Assembly (NCBI GenBank): GCA_031282465.1
Contig: JAITDR010000064.1
Location: 1 to 9,889, forward strand
DNA length: 9,889 bases
From: Desulfovibrio sp.
Lineage (GTDB): Bacteria > Desulfobacterota > Desulfovibrionia > Desulfovibrionales > Desulfovibrionaceae
Direction: 5' to 3'
Shown one piece after another: positions 1 to 6,546 of this stretch. Both the position numbers and the translations under genes were made by a program. The number at the start of each line of letters is the position of its first letter. Position 1 is the first letter of the stretch. The notes under the pieces were generated by a model. That model searched no databases. It saw nothing but the letters and a program-made list of their open reading frames with translations, and had not been told where the DNA came from.

Positions 1-911
1 TACACGACAAAGCCCAGGGCAGACAGTTCCCCGTACAGCAAGGCGCGGCCTTCGGCGACGACGCGTCGCGTTTCCTCGTAAAACTCCCCGTCGCCCAAGG
101 CGGCGATGCCCGCTGCTTCGGCGGCGATATTGACGGAAAACGGCATATGCACAGCGCGCAGCACGGCAGCCAAAGCCGGCGGGAGTATCCCGTAGCCGAG
201 GCGCAACCCGGCCAATCCGTATGTTTTGGAAAAGGTGCGCAGCACGGCGACGTTGCCGTGAGCGTTCAATAGCGGCAGAAAAGACTGCGCTTCAGGGTCA
301 AGGCAAAAGTCTATGTACGCCTCGTCCAGCACCAGAAGACAGGAGGGCGGCAGCCGGCGGGCCAGGGCTTCCACGTCCGCACGCGAAGGACACGCGCCCG
401 AAGGATTGTCCGGCACGGTGAGGAAGAGCAGCGCCGTGTCGTCGTCGGCAGCGGCCGCCAGACCGGGCAGGTCGAAGGAAAAATCTTCCTTGAGCGGCAC
501 GCGCCGGAACTCCACCCCGCACAGCCTGCTCAACACCCTGTACATACTGAAGGACGGCCGGGAGGCGACCACGTTGTGCCGGCCGGGCACAGGACAGACC
601 CGGAGCAGCAGGTCAATGACCTCGTCCGAACCGTTGCCGGGGACGAAACGTTCCTCGGGCAGGCTGTGGTGCGCGGCCAGAGCCGCGACGAGCTCCGGGT
701 TGCCTTCACGCGGATAACGGAAGCCGAGCCCGGCGCAACGCCGCACGGCCTCAAGTGCCGCGGGGGAAATGCCCAGAGGATTCTCGTTGCTCGCCATCTT
801 GATTATCGTCTCAAGCCCGAAGCGCTCTCGGACCCCGGCAACGGAAAGCCCCGGCACATACGGATCAAACCCCGCCGCTTCCGGGCGGATATGAAAAACA
901 ATGCTGTTCAT
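1..911 (-). CDS. hisC: Histidinol-phosphate aminotransferase, partial (C-terminus beyond window edge)
   Basis: PLP-dependent fold-type I aminotransferase. It converts imidazole-acetol phosphate plus glutamate to L-histidinol phosphate and 2-oxoglutarate in cytoplasmic histidine synthesis. I translated the minus strand by hand from the ATG at 909-911 and it stays open to base 1 (303 codons). Visible motifs are SNENPLG (residues 41-47), DNPSG (168-172), DEAYIDF (196-202, with the PLP-contacting Asp196 and Tyr199) and FSKTYGLAGLRLGYG (227-241), in which Lys229 is the expected Schiff-base lysine and Arg237 a substrate or phosphate contact. The family is usually 350-370 residues, so about 50-65 C-terminal residues are missing. 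The N-terminus fits the family, but no clear Shine-Dalgarno precedes it. Related HisC-like enzymes also act on phenylalanine or tyrosine, so substrate choice is not fixed by sequence alone. It is transcribed divergently from the ATPase gene. Confidence 0.93.
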   Translation of the reverse strand, partial: MNSIVFHIRPEAAGFDPYVPGLSVAGVRERFGLETIIKMASNENPLGISPAALEAVRRCAGLGFRYPREGNPELVAALAAHHSLPEERFVPGNGSDEVIDLLLRVCPVPGRHNVVASRPSFSMYRVLSRLCGVEFRRVPLKEDFSFDLPGLAAAADDDTALLFLTVPDNPSGACPSRADVEALARRLPPSCLLVLDEAYIDFCLDPEAQSFLPLLNAHGNVAVLRTFSKTYGLAGLRLGYGILPPALAAVLRAVHMPFSVNIAAEAAGIAALGDGEFYEETRRVVAEGRALLYGELSALGFVV

Positions 912-1064
912 CGGGTTACAGTATTCTTATTTTCCGCGCGCGGCAAGCGCACCGGCGCGTCCTGTCGGGAGCAGTTGCTATACTTGCCGGACGGAGCCTG
1001 TGTGAGTAATGCTCAAACATCAAGAGACCGGTGCGGCCGTAAGAAACCGTTCGCGCAGCAAGAG

Positions 1065-1093
1065 TTGTCCGCACTTGCCCCCTGTGGTATACC
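1065..1093 (+). promoter_or_regulatory. Candidate sigma70-type promoter for the AAA ATPase gene
   Basis: TTGTCC (1065-1070) and TATACC (1088-1093) are separated by exactly 17 bp, and TGG just before the -10 makes it an extended -10. Each hexamer matches consensus at 4 of 6 positions. The predicted start near 1100 leaves a leader of about 18 nt, just covering the AAGGAG ribosome-binding site. A competing extended -10, TGC-TATACT at 976-984, has no recognisable -35 and would give a leader of about 125 nt. Confidence 0.45.
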
Positions 1094-1105
1094 CCGGCAA
1101 ACGGC

Positions 1106-1111
1106 AAGGAG
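1106..1111 (+). promoter_or_regulatory. Ribosome-binding site deciding the GTG start of the ATPase
   Basis: AAGGAG lies 6 nt before the GTG at 1118. It selects this non-ATG start, which also gives a natural N-terminus leading into the conserved region before Walker A. Confidence 0.8.
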
Positions 1112-1117
1112 CAAAAC

Positions 1118-2695
1118 GTGTCCGATCCCTACGCGATTCCCAAGCATTTCAATATAGCAGGCCCCTGCGTTCCGGGAGAACACTATATGCTGGACGCGAT
1201 CGCCCGGCTTCCCGAAGCGCGAAAACTCGCCGAGAACAAGCTCTATTTCGTCGTTCACGCTCCCCGCCAGTCCGGCAAAACTACCTTGCTGCAAAGCCTG
1301 ACCGACGAAATCAACGCCGAGGGCAAGTTTTACGCTCTGTACTGCTCTTTGGAAGCTTTACAGGGCGTGTCTGATGCTGTGGAAGGCGTAAACGGCATTT
1401 CAGCGGTTCTGCGCTTGTCGGTGCTGCGGGCAACGTTCACTGTGCCCGCCTTCAGTGCCGCCTGGCCGGATTCCGTGCCGGCGTCCGCAAGCACCCGGGT
1501 CGGCGAAACCCTCATGCGTATGTGCAGCGCTCTGGACAAGCCGCTTATTCTTTTTTTCGACGAAGCGGATTGCCTTTCCGGACAAGTCCTCATCAGCTTC
1601 CTGCGCCAACTGCGCGACGGCTATGTAAACCGCGCCCGTTCCCCCTTCCCCTGGTCCGTTTCCCTCATCGGCATGCGCGACATCCGGGATTTCAAGGCTC
1701 AAGTGCGGCCCGACAGGGATACCCTGGGATCGGCGAGCCCCTTCAACATCGTCACCAAGGCGCTGACGCTCAGCAACTTCACGCAGGAGCAAATTGCCGA
1801 CCTCTATCGGCAGCATACGGAAGCCTCAGGACAGCCTTTTGAGGCAAGCGCTGTGGAACGCGCGTTTTATTGGTCGGAAGGACAGCCCTGGCTGGTCAAT
1901 GCTCTGGCCCGCCAAGCGGTGGAAGAAGATCTGACCGGCGACTACGGCAAAACCGTGACGGCCGGCCATATTGATGCGGCGGCGGAAGCCCTTATGCTCC
2001 GCCGCGACACGCACATAGATTCTCTGCTGGAACGCCTGAAGGAACCGCGCGTACGGAAGGTTGTCGAACCGATGCTTTACGGCGGCAAGGCTGAAGTCGA
2101 TCCTTTGGCCGACGACACCAAATTCTGCCTGGACCTCGGCCTTGCGGTCAGGACGCCGGCCGGAGCCCTGCGCCCTGCCAACCCCATTTACCGTGATGTT
2201 ATGGTGCGCACCCTCAACTACAAAACGCAGGTCGATTTGCCGGAATCCCTCATGCACCGCTGGATGGACGGCCGAAACCTGGATATGTCCGCCCTGCTGA
2301 AAGAGTTTCAGCAGTTCTGGCGGGAAAACGCGGAAATATGGACGGAACGCTATGACTATAAAGAAGCCGCGCCGCATTTGATTTTGCAGGCCTTTTTGCA
2401 GCGCGTGACCAACGGCGGCGCGCAGATTACCCGTGAATTCGCCCTGGGAACGGGCAGGGTGGACGTATGCGTCCGCTACGCGGGCAAGGCTTACCCTCTG
2501 GAGTTGAAATTTGCTTCCTCCAAGGCCCGCATTCAGGGGCTCGAACAGTTGGAGAAGTATATGGCCGCTTGCGGCGCATCCGAGGGCTGGCTGGTTATTT
2601 TTGACCGCGACCGGTCCAAAGGCCGGGATGAAAAGATTGCCTGGGCCGCGGAGACGTTGCCGGGCGGCGGGACGGCGCATATCGTGGGCTGCTGA
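1118..2695 (+). CDS. AAA-like ATPase with C-terminal PD-(D/E)XK nuclease-like domain
   Basis: Predicted 525-residue cytoplasmic protein starting at GTG. The N-terminal half is a P-loop ATPase. Walker A is APRQSGKTT (residues 48-56, Lys54), Walker B is LILFFDEAD (143-151, Asp148 and Glu149), and a sensor-like stretch SLIGMRDIRDF follows at 182-192. The segment before Walker A (FNIAGPCVPGEHYML, 11-25) is typical of the AAA_35/AAA_14-like group. A helical linker of about 200 residues follows. The C-terminal domain has the restriction-nuclease-like pattern Asp449, then Glu462-x-Lys464 (GRVDV ... LELKF), with a further Glu440 and the WLVIFDRD strand (about 484-491) common in this family. No signal peptide or membrane segment was seen. 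Function is unknown: such proteins occur sporadically, often in several copies per genome, and have been suspected of roles in defence or mobile elements without firm proof. It lies head-to-head with hisC and directly before the S10 promoter, where it has no obvious metabolic partner. Confidence 0.88.
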   Translation: MSDPYAIPKHFNIAGPCVPGEHYMLDAIARLPEARKLAENKLYFVVHAPRQSGKTTLLQSLTDEINAEGKFYALYCSLEALQGVSDAVEGVNGISAVLRLSVLRATFTVPAFSAAWPDSVPASASTRVGETLMRMCSALDKPLILFFDEADCLSGQVLISFLRQLRDGYVNRARSPFPWSVSLIGMRDIRDFKAQVRPDRDTLGSASPFNIVTKALTLSNFTQEQIADLYRQHTEASGQPFEASAVERAFYWSEGQPWLVNALARQAVEEDLTGDYGKTVTAGHIDAAAEALMLRRDTHIDSLLERLKEPRVRKVVEPMLYGGKAEVDPLADDTKFCLDLGLAVRTPAGALRPANPIYRDVMVRTLNYKTQVDLPESLMHRWMDGRNLDMSALLKEFQQFWRENAEIWTERYDYKEAAPHLILQAFLQRVTNGGAQITREFALGTGRVDVCVRYAGKAYPLELKFASSKARIQGLEQLEKYMAACGASEGWLVIFDRDRSKGRDEKIAWAAETLPGGGTAHIVGC

Positions 2696-2782
2696 AAAGC
2701 TGCTGAAGCATGATGCTGCGGGGCGCAGGAGGGGGTCGGGCGCGGAGCGGTGAATTTTTTTTCGGCAAACGAAGAAAAATCC
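2696..2782. other. Spacer after the ATPase gene: G-rich tract, T8 tract, no clear terminator
   Basis: Between the ATPase stop and the S10 promoter there is a G-rich, C-poor stretch (2720-2750, with runs of 4, 5 and 3 G) followed by eight T at 2755-2762. The G-rich stretch lacks a complementary arm, so the T-run is not preceded by a hairpin of normal intrinsic-terminator form. The T-run can itself pair with the A-rich 2768-2778 segment, which is a weak A/T stem. How ATPase transcription ends is not visible. Confidence 0.5.
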
Positions 2783-2811
2783 TTGACCGCCGAAATCCGA
2801 CGGTGTATAGG
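2759..2811 (+). promoter_or_regulatory. Main S10 operon promoter with UP-like element
   Basis: The -35 TTGACC (2783-2788, 5 of 6) and -10 TATAGG (2806-2811, 4 of 6) are 17 bp apart. Positions 2759-2780, just upstream of the -35, are A/T-rich with an A5 run, as in UP elements that bind the RNA polymerase alpha C-terminal domain. Downstream of the -10 the discriminator (CTCCC) is GC-rich, a property of promoters repressed by ppGpp during starvation. Transcription should begin near 2818, leaving about 310 nt before rpsJ. It is the only well-formed promoter seen ahead of the ribosomal genes. Confidence 0.65.
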
Positions 2812-2817
2812 CTCCCT

Positions 2818-3131
2818 TCGCGTTGCCGAACGGCCGTTGCCGCAACTGCTGCAACGCGCCCGCAATCGGCAAAGCGGGAGGCGGGTGGATTCCGCCTTGG
2901 TGTTCCCGGTCGTACCTTCGCCGACCGGGGTTGACATTTGCAGGCTTGCCCGCTTTTTTCAGCGTCCTACGTCCGGCTCCGGCTCCAGAGTCGGAGATGC
3001 GCGCAGGCCCTGCCTGCGGAGTCTGCAAATCACCGTGAACCGCGCAACGGTTCTGCCGGCGAACGCAGGCGGCATCCTGAAGGAAAACCGTCGTTTGGAG
3101 CCGGTTTTTTCTTTTATGACGGAGTAAGGCG
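2818..3131 (+). ncRNA. Structured 5' leader of the S10 operon
   Basis: This stretch has no convincing gene but many inverted repeats. In order they are: AGGCGG 2879-2884 with CCGCCT 2892-2897; CTCCG 2977-2981 with CGGAG 2992-2996; CGCAGGC 3002-3008 with GCCTGCG 3012-3018 (7 bp, 3-nt loop); GAACCG 3037-3042 with CGGTTC 3048-3053 (loop CGCAA); and TGCCG 3054-3058 with CGGCA 3070-3074. A long-range helix, CCGGCTCCA 2979-2987 with TGGAGCCGG 3096-3104, would enclose the last three as a multibranch junction. In E. coli, ribosomal protein L4 represses its own operon through hairpins in the S10 leader, by both transcription termination and translation. This leader has the right place and general form, but no specific L4-binding motif was recognised and homology to known leaders is untested. 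Confidence 0.5.
3084..3115 (+). terminator. Terminator-like hairpin in the S10 leader (candidate attenuator)
   Basis: AAAACCG (3084-3090) pairs with CGGTTTT (3102-3108) over an 11-nt loop, and the 3' arm runs into T6-C-T4 (3105-3115). CGG at 3102-3104 is also needed for the long-range helix with 2979-2987, so the two folds exclude each other. The long-range helix itself also ends right at the T-tract, so either could act as the terminating stem. The T-tract ends only 5 nt before the GGAG (3121-3124) ribosome-binding site of rpsJ. The local stem has only three G-C pairs, so its efficiency as a terminator is doubtful. Confidence 0.4.
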
Positions 3132-3449
3132 ATGACGACAGTCAGCAGCGACCGGATCAGAATCAAACTCAAGGCGTACGACTATCGCATCCTCGACAAG
3201 GCGGTTGCCGAAATCGTGGATACGGCCCGCAATACCGGAGCCGGCGTGGCCGGCCCCATCCCGCTGCCCACCGGTATCCATAAATACACGGTGAACCGCA
3301 GCGTGCACGTGGACAAAAAATCGCGCGAACAATTCGAAATGCGCATACATAAAAGGCTGGTGGACATCCTTGAACCCACGCAGCAAACCGTAGACGCCCT
3401 CGGCAGACTGTCCCTGCCCGCGGGCGTGGACGTAGAGATCAAGCTGTAG
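3132..3449 (+). CDS. rpsJ: 30S ribosomal protein S10
   Basis: 105 residues, the normal S10 length (103 in E. coli). S10 sits in the 30S head and, with NusB, also takes part in transcription antitermination. Hallmarks are the N-terminal [15 protein letters not shown] strand-helix (residues 9-23), GPIPLPT (about 38-44) at the base of the extended loop that reaches into the head, and the C-terminal [16 protein letters not shown] and [11 protein letters not shown] blocks. It is first in the operon. The ATG is preceded by GGAG at 3121-3124 (7-nt spacing), with a second weaker AAGG too close to the start. The CTCC-containing segments of the leader at 2977-2986 could pair with this GGAG, a possible translational control. 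Confidence 0.97.
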   Translation: MTTVSSDRIRIKLKAYDYRILDKAVAEIVDTARNTGAGVAGPIPLPTGIHKYTVNRSVHVDKKSREQFEMRIHKRLVDILEPTQQTVDALGRLSLPAGVDVEIKL

Positions 3450-3459
3450 GGAGGTCGCC

Positions 3460-4089
3460 GTGGCTGAATCAACCGGAATTTTGGGCAAAAAGCTGGGCAT
3501 GACCCGCGTCTTCGCGAGCGACGGCTCGGCGGTCGCCGTGACGGTCATTCAGGCCGGCCCCTGCCCCGTCGTCCAGGTCAAGAATGCGGAAAAGGACGGC
3601 TACGACGCCGTGCAGCTTGCCTACGGCCCGATTCGGGAAAAGCTGGTCGGCAAACCCCTGGCGGGGCATTTCGCCAAGGCGGGCGCCGGATGCTTCCGCA
3701 GTCTGCGGGAAATGCGCCTCGAAGGCCCGTCGGGCCTGAACGTCGGGACAGGTGTGGACGTCACGATGTTCTCGGCGGGCGATCTGGTCAGGGTGACGGG
3801 CCGGAGCATAGGCAAAGGCACGGCGGGCGTGATGAAACGTTGGAATTTCCGCGGCGCCTGCGCGTCGCACGGCGCGGAGAAAGTTCACAGGAACGCCGGC
3901 GGCATCGGCAACAATACCGAGCCCTCCAAGGTCTGGAAAGGCAAAAAGATGGCCGGTCGCATGGGCAACCGGCAGGTGACGGTCAAAAACGTGAAAATCG
4001 TCGCCGTCCGCCCCGAAGACAACGTGATTCTGGTCGGAGGTCCGGTGCCCGGTCCCAAAAACGGCCTGGTCATGGTACGCAGGCAGTAG
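3460..4089 (+). CDS. rplC: 50S ribosomal protein L3
   Basis: 209 residues, as in E. coli. L3 nucleates 50S assembly, and its central loop reaches towards the peptidyl transferase centre. It opens with the family signature [13 protein letters not shown] (residues 6-18). The central loop has [13 protein letters not shown] (about 126-138) followed by the [10 protein letters not shown] and [14 protein letters not shown] motifs. The position occupied in E. coli by the PrmB-methylated Gln150 falls in the IGNNTEP segment, where I see no glutamine, so this modification is probably absent. It starts at GTG with a strong GGGAGG at 3449-3454 that overlaps the rpsJ stop codon, so termination of S10 and initiation of L3 are likely coupled. 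Confidence 0.97.
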   Translation: MAESTGILGKKLGMTRVFASDGSAVAVTVIQAGPCPVVQVKNAEKDGYDAVQLAYGPIREKLVGKPLAGHFAKAGAGCFRSLREMRLEGPSGLNVGTGVDVTMFSAGDLVRVTGRSIGKGTAGVMKRWNFRGACASHGAEKVHRNAGGIGNNTEPSKVWKGKKMAGRMGNRQVTVKNVKIVAVRPEDNVILVGGPVPGPKNGLVMVRRQ

Positions 4090-4100
4090 AGGACAGCATC

Positions 4101-4757
4101 ATGGCGCAGGTAACGGTTTTTGATCAGGACAACAACGAAGCCGGGAGCGTCTCCCTGGCCCCGGAAGTTTTTGAAGTGCAGGCGAGGCCCGAGATACTCA
4201 ATCTGGTTGTACGCGCGTACCGCGCCGCCCTCCGCTCGGGTTGTCACTCCACGCTGAACCGCGCGCGCATGAAAGGCGGCGGCAACAAGCCGTGGAGGCA
4301 GAAAGGCACAGGACGCGCCCGCTCCGGCTCCAACATCTCGCCCGTCTGGACCGGCGGCGCCGTCGCCTTCGGCCCCACGCCGCGCGACTACGGCTTCAAG
4401 GTGAACAAGAAAGTTCGACGACTGGCCCTGCGCATGGCCCTGTCCTCCCGACTCGCCGCGCAACGCCTGACGGTGCTCAGGGATATCGTTCTCCCCGAGG
4501 CACGGACCAAACATTTCACTGCGGTGCAGAAAGCGCTCGGTCTGGAAAAATCCCTGCTGGTCGCTCCGGCCGAGGCCCACAATCTGGTGCTCTCCGCGCG
4601 CAACGTGCCCGGCGTCACAGTGCTGCCCCCCGAGCGGCTCAATGCCTACGAAGTGCTCCGCCACAGAAGGCTCGTGCTGCTGGAAAGCGTACTGGAACCC
4701 GTCACTGCGCGTCTCGCGCCCCGCGCGGACGACACCGACGCGGCAAACGCGGAATAA
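4101..4757 (+). CDS. rplD: 50S ribosomal protein L4
   Basis: 218 residues (201 in E. coli). L4 is an early-assembly 23S-binding protein whose extended loop lines the exit tunnel; in E. coli it is also the autogenous repressor of this operon. The tunnel loop is intact: KGGGNKPWRQKGTGRARSG (about residues 56-74), then SPVWTGGAVAFGPTPRDY. The open frame extends upstream into rplC, but the ATG at 4101 is chosen because AGAGGA at 4088-4093 lies 7 nt before it and the product then begins like other L4 proteins (MAQVTVFDQDN). The C-terminus carries about a dozen extra polar, Ala/Asp-rich residues beyond the usual end. If leader regulation here resembles E. coli, this protein is the likely effector. 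Confidence 0.96.
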   Translation: MAQVTVFDQDNNEAGSVSLAPEVFEVQARPEILNLVVRAYRAALRSGCHSTLNRARMKGGGNKPWRQKGTGRARSGSNISPVWTGGAVAFGPTPRDYGFKVNKKVRRLALRMALSSRLAAQRLTVLRDIVLPEARTKHFTAVQKALGLEKSLLVAPAEAHNLVLSARNVPGVTVLPPERLNAYEVLRHRRLVLLESVLEPVTARLAPRADDTDAANAE

Positions 4758-4768
4758 GGAAGCCGGTC

Positions 4769-5068
4769 ATGGAGTACACGCAGATTCTCATCAAACCGCT
4801 CATTTCCGAAAAAGGCACCTTCCTCAAGGAAAAAGCCGGGCAGGTGGCCTTCTACGTGCACCGCGACGCCGACAAACTCCAGGTGAAAAAGGCGGTTGAA
4901 GAGGCATTCTCGGTCACCGTCAAGGCGGTGAACATCGTGGTGAAAAAACCCCTGGACCGCGTGTTTACCCGCGGGCGCTCGCGCCGCAAGGGCCGCGTCC
5001 CCGGCAGCAAAAAGGCTTACGTAACCTTGGCGCCGGGCGACAAGATAGAGTTTTTCGAGGGAGTGTGA
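4769..5068 (+). CDS. rplW: 50S ribosomal protein L23
   Basis: 99 residues, standard for the family. L23 lies at the rim of the polypeptide exit tunnel and is the docking site for trigger factor and the signal recognition particle. Recognisable parts are the start [16 protein letters not shown] (residues 6-21), [14 protein letters not shown] helix text ([20 protein letters not shown], about 38-57) and the basic loop [21 protein letters not shown] start further upstream is possible in the open frame but would lie inside rplD; the ATG at 4769 has AAGGA at 4756-4760 with 8-nt spacing. It is directly followed by rplB, with one nucleotide between stop and start. Confidence 0.96.
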   Translation: MEYTQILIKPLISEKGTFLKEKAGQVAFYVHRDADKLQVKKAVEEAFSVTVKAVNIVVKKPLDRVFTRGRSRRKGRVPGSKKAYVTLAPGDKIEFFEGV

Positions 5069-5069
5069 G

Positions 5070-5894
5070 ATGGCCATACGCACATTGAAACCGACCTCGC
5101 CGGGCAGGCGTTTTCAAACCGTTTCCGATTTTGAGGAAATAAGCGCCGCACGGCCGGAAAAGTCGTTGACCGTCGGTCTGCGCAAAAAGGCGGGAAGGAA
5201 CAACAACGGACGCATCACCAGCCGCCGGCGCGGCGGCGGGCACAAGCGTCTGTACCGCATCATAGACTTCAGGCGCGACAAGACGGATATCACCGCGACT
5301 GTCGCGAGTATCGAATACGACCCGAACCGCTCGGCGCGCATTGCCCTGCTGCGTTATGCGGACGGTGAAAAACGCTATATCATCGCCCCTGTCGGCCTGA
5401 ACGTCGGCGATGCCGTCATCGCCGGAACGGGGGCGGACATCAAACCCGGCAACGCCCTCCCGTTGCTGAAAATCCCCGTGGGCACCCTGGTTCACAACAT
5501 AGAACTGCACCCCGGCCGCGGCGGCGTGTTCTGCCGCAGCGCCGGTTCCTACGCCCAGGTCGTGGCCAGGGAGGGCAAATACGTGACCCTGCGCATGCCC
5601 TCGGGCGAAGTGCGCAAAGTGCTCTCGGCCGGGTACGCCTCCATAGGACAGGTGGGCAACATCCAGCACGAAAACATTTCCCTCGGCAAAGCGGGCCGCA
5701 ATCGCCTGCTGGGCCGCCGGCCCAAGGTCCGCGGCGTAGCCATGAATCCCGTGGATCACCCCCTCGGCGGCGGCGAAGGCAGAAGCTCGGGCGGCCGGCA
5801 CCCGGTCAGCCCTTGGGGTGTGCCTACCAAGGGGTACAAAACCCGTGACCGCAAAAAGTCCTCGTCCAAGCTCATCATCAATCGCCGGAAGTAA
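5070..5894 (+). CDS. rplB: 50S ribosomal protein L2
   Basis: 274 residues (273 in E. coli). L2 is a primary 23S-binding protein near the peptidyl transferase centre, needed for subunit joining. Signatures include KPTSPGRR (7-14), GRNNNGRIT (42-50), [15 protein letters not shown] (55-69), [13 protein letters not shown] (82-94) and the C-terminal block [20 protein letters not shown] (222-241). His230, matching E. coli His229, which has been linked to peptidyl transfer, is present; two residues on, the usual second His is Leu232. The long basic C-terminal tail that penetrates the rRNA is intact. GAGGGAG at 5057-5063, inside the end of rplW, serves as ribosome-binding site, so L23 and L2 synthesis are probably coupled. 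Confidence 0.97.
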   Translation: MAIRTLKPTSPGRRFQTVSDFEEISAARPEKSLTVGLRKKAGRNNNGRITSRRRGGGHKRLYRIIDFRRDKTDITATVASIEYDPNRSARIALLRYADGEKRYIIAPVGLNVGDAVIAGTGADIKPGNALPLLKIPVGTLVHNIELHPGRGGVFCRSAGSYAQVVAREGKYVTLRMPSGEVRKVLSAGYASIGQVGNIQHENISLGKAGRNRLLGRRPKVRGVAMNPVDHPLGGGEGRSSGGRHPVSPWGVPTKGYKTRDRKKSSSKLIINRRK

Positions 5895-5909
5895 GTCTGG
5901 AGTGCCGAG

Positions 5910-6194
5910 ATGCCGAGATCGTTGAAAAAAGGGCCGTTTATCGACGGCCACCTGTTGCGTAAGGTCGAAACCGCCAATGCCGGCAACGACCGCCGCGTGA
6001 TCAAGACATGGTCGCGCCGTTCCACAGTGCTGCCCGAAATGGTGGGCCTGACCTTCGCCGTACACAACGGCAGGAAGTTCATACCCGTGTTCGTCACGGA
6101 AAATATGGTCGGCCACAAACTCGGGGAATTTTCCGCTACACGCGTCTTTCACGGCCATTCCGGCGACCGGAAGGCCAAGGCAGCCAAAAAGTAG
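5910..6194 (+). CDS. rpsS: 30S ribosomal protein S19
   Basis: 94 residues (92 in E. coli). S19 lies in the 30S head, pairs with S13 and contacts the A-site finger bridge and tRNA. The sequence begins [19 protein letters not shown], the standard opening. [21 protein letters not shown] (about 39-59) and the end [22 protein letters not shown] (about 67-88) are also family-typical, followed by a short basic tail. GGAG at 5899-5902 lies 7 nt before the ATG. Confidence 0.97.
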   Translation: MPRSLKKGPFIDGHLLRKVETANAGNDRRVIKTWSRRSTVLPEMVGLTFAVHNGRKFIPVFVTENMVGHKLGEFSATRVFHGHSGDRKAKAAKK

Positions 6195-6203
6195 GTCGAC
6201 GGT

Positions 6204-6536
6204 ATGGAAGTCAGAGCAACGTTGAAAGCCGTGCGTCTTTCACCGCGCAAGGCCAGGCTGACGGCCGCGAACGTGATCGGCATGGAGGCGTCCAGGGCGC
6301 TGGACATACTGCGCTTCATGCCGCAAAAGGCCGCAGGCATACTGCGCAAGGTCATGTATTCGGCCCTTGCCAACAGCGCAGCCGATACGTCTCTTGATCC
6401 CGACACGCTGGTGGTCAGGCGCATCATCATCAACGAAGGACCGAGCTGGAAGCGTTTCATGCCCCGCGCGCAAGGACGGGCGACGTCGATAAAGAAACGC
6501 ACCAGCCATATAACCGTCATTCTTGCCGAGTACTAG
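6204..6536 (+). CDS. rplV: 50S ribosomal protein L22
   Basis: 110 residues, as in E. coli. L22 binds all domains of 23S rRNA and its long beta-hairpin, with L4, forms the narrowest part of the exit tunnel, where macrolide-resistance changes can arise. Visible are the N-terminal [15 protein letters not shown] (5-19), the helix [20 protein letters not shown], and the hairpin [16 protein letters not shown] followed by [13 protein letters not shown]. The usual Leu before KRF is Trp here. The hairpin length looks normal, with no macrolide-resistance-type deletion visible. The ribosome-binding site is weak (AGGT at 6193-6196, overlapping the rpsS stop), so translation probably depends on coupling to rpsS. 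Confidence 0.96.
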   Translation: MEVRATLKAVRLSPRKARLTAANVIGMEASRALDILRFMPQKAAGILRKVMYSALANSAADTSLDPDTLVVRRIIINEGPSWKRFMPRAQGRATSIKKRTSHITVILAEY

Positions 6537-6546
6537 GAACGTCATT

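Noticed and set aside
912..950. Possible hisC promoter on the minus strand (TTGCCG, 17 bp, TACTGT)
   Set aside because: The -10 matches at only three positions and would leave almost no leader before the ATG; too weak to annotate.
576..1157. A 193-codon plus-strand frame over hisC and the divergent spacer
   Set aside because: It lies antisense to a clear HisC sequence and runs past the GTG start of the ATPase; no family resemblance.
2825..2855. Repeated CGTTGCCG (2821, 2835) with GTTGC/GCAAC pairing as a regulatory repeat or array
   Set aside because: Only two 8-nt copies, 14 nt apart, without regular unit or spacer; better viewed as part of leader folding, if anything.
2931..2959. Perfect -35 hexamer TTGACA at 2931-2936 as a second S10 promoter
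   Set aside because: At 17-bp spacing the -10 would be TTTTTT, and 16 or 18 bp are no better; not supported as a promoter without transcript data.
2750..3127. A 125-codon plus-strand open frame spanning the S10 promoter and leader, ending 4 nt before rpsJ
   Set aside because: It has no good ribosome-binding site, begins upstream of the predicted transcription start, shows no recognisable domain, and covers the leader's hairpins; GC-rich DNA gives such frames by chance.
3116..3127. Three-codon ORF ATG-ACG-GAG-TAA overlapping the rpsJ ribosome-binding site, as a leader peptide
   Set aside because: No ribosome-binding site precedes it (it follows the T-tract) and such a short frame is expected by chance.
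1826..3172. A 448-codon minus-strand open frame antisense to the ATPase and S10 leader
   Set aside because: It is a long antisense frame produced by GC-rich codon bias opposite a well-supported gene with intact Walker and nuclease motifs; the product is low-complexity and unrecognisable.
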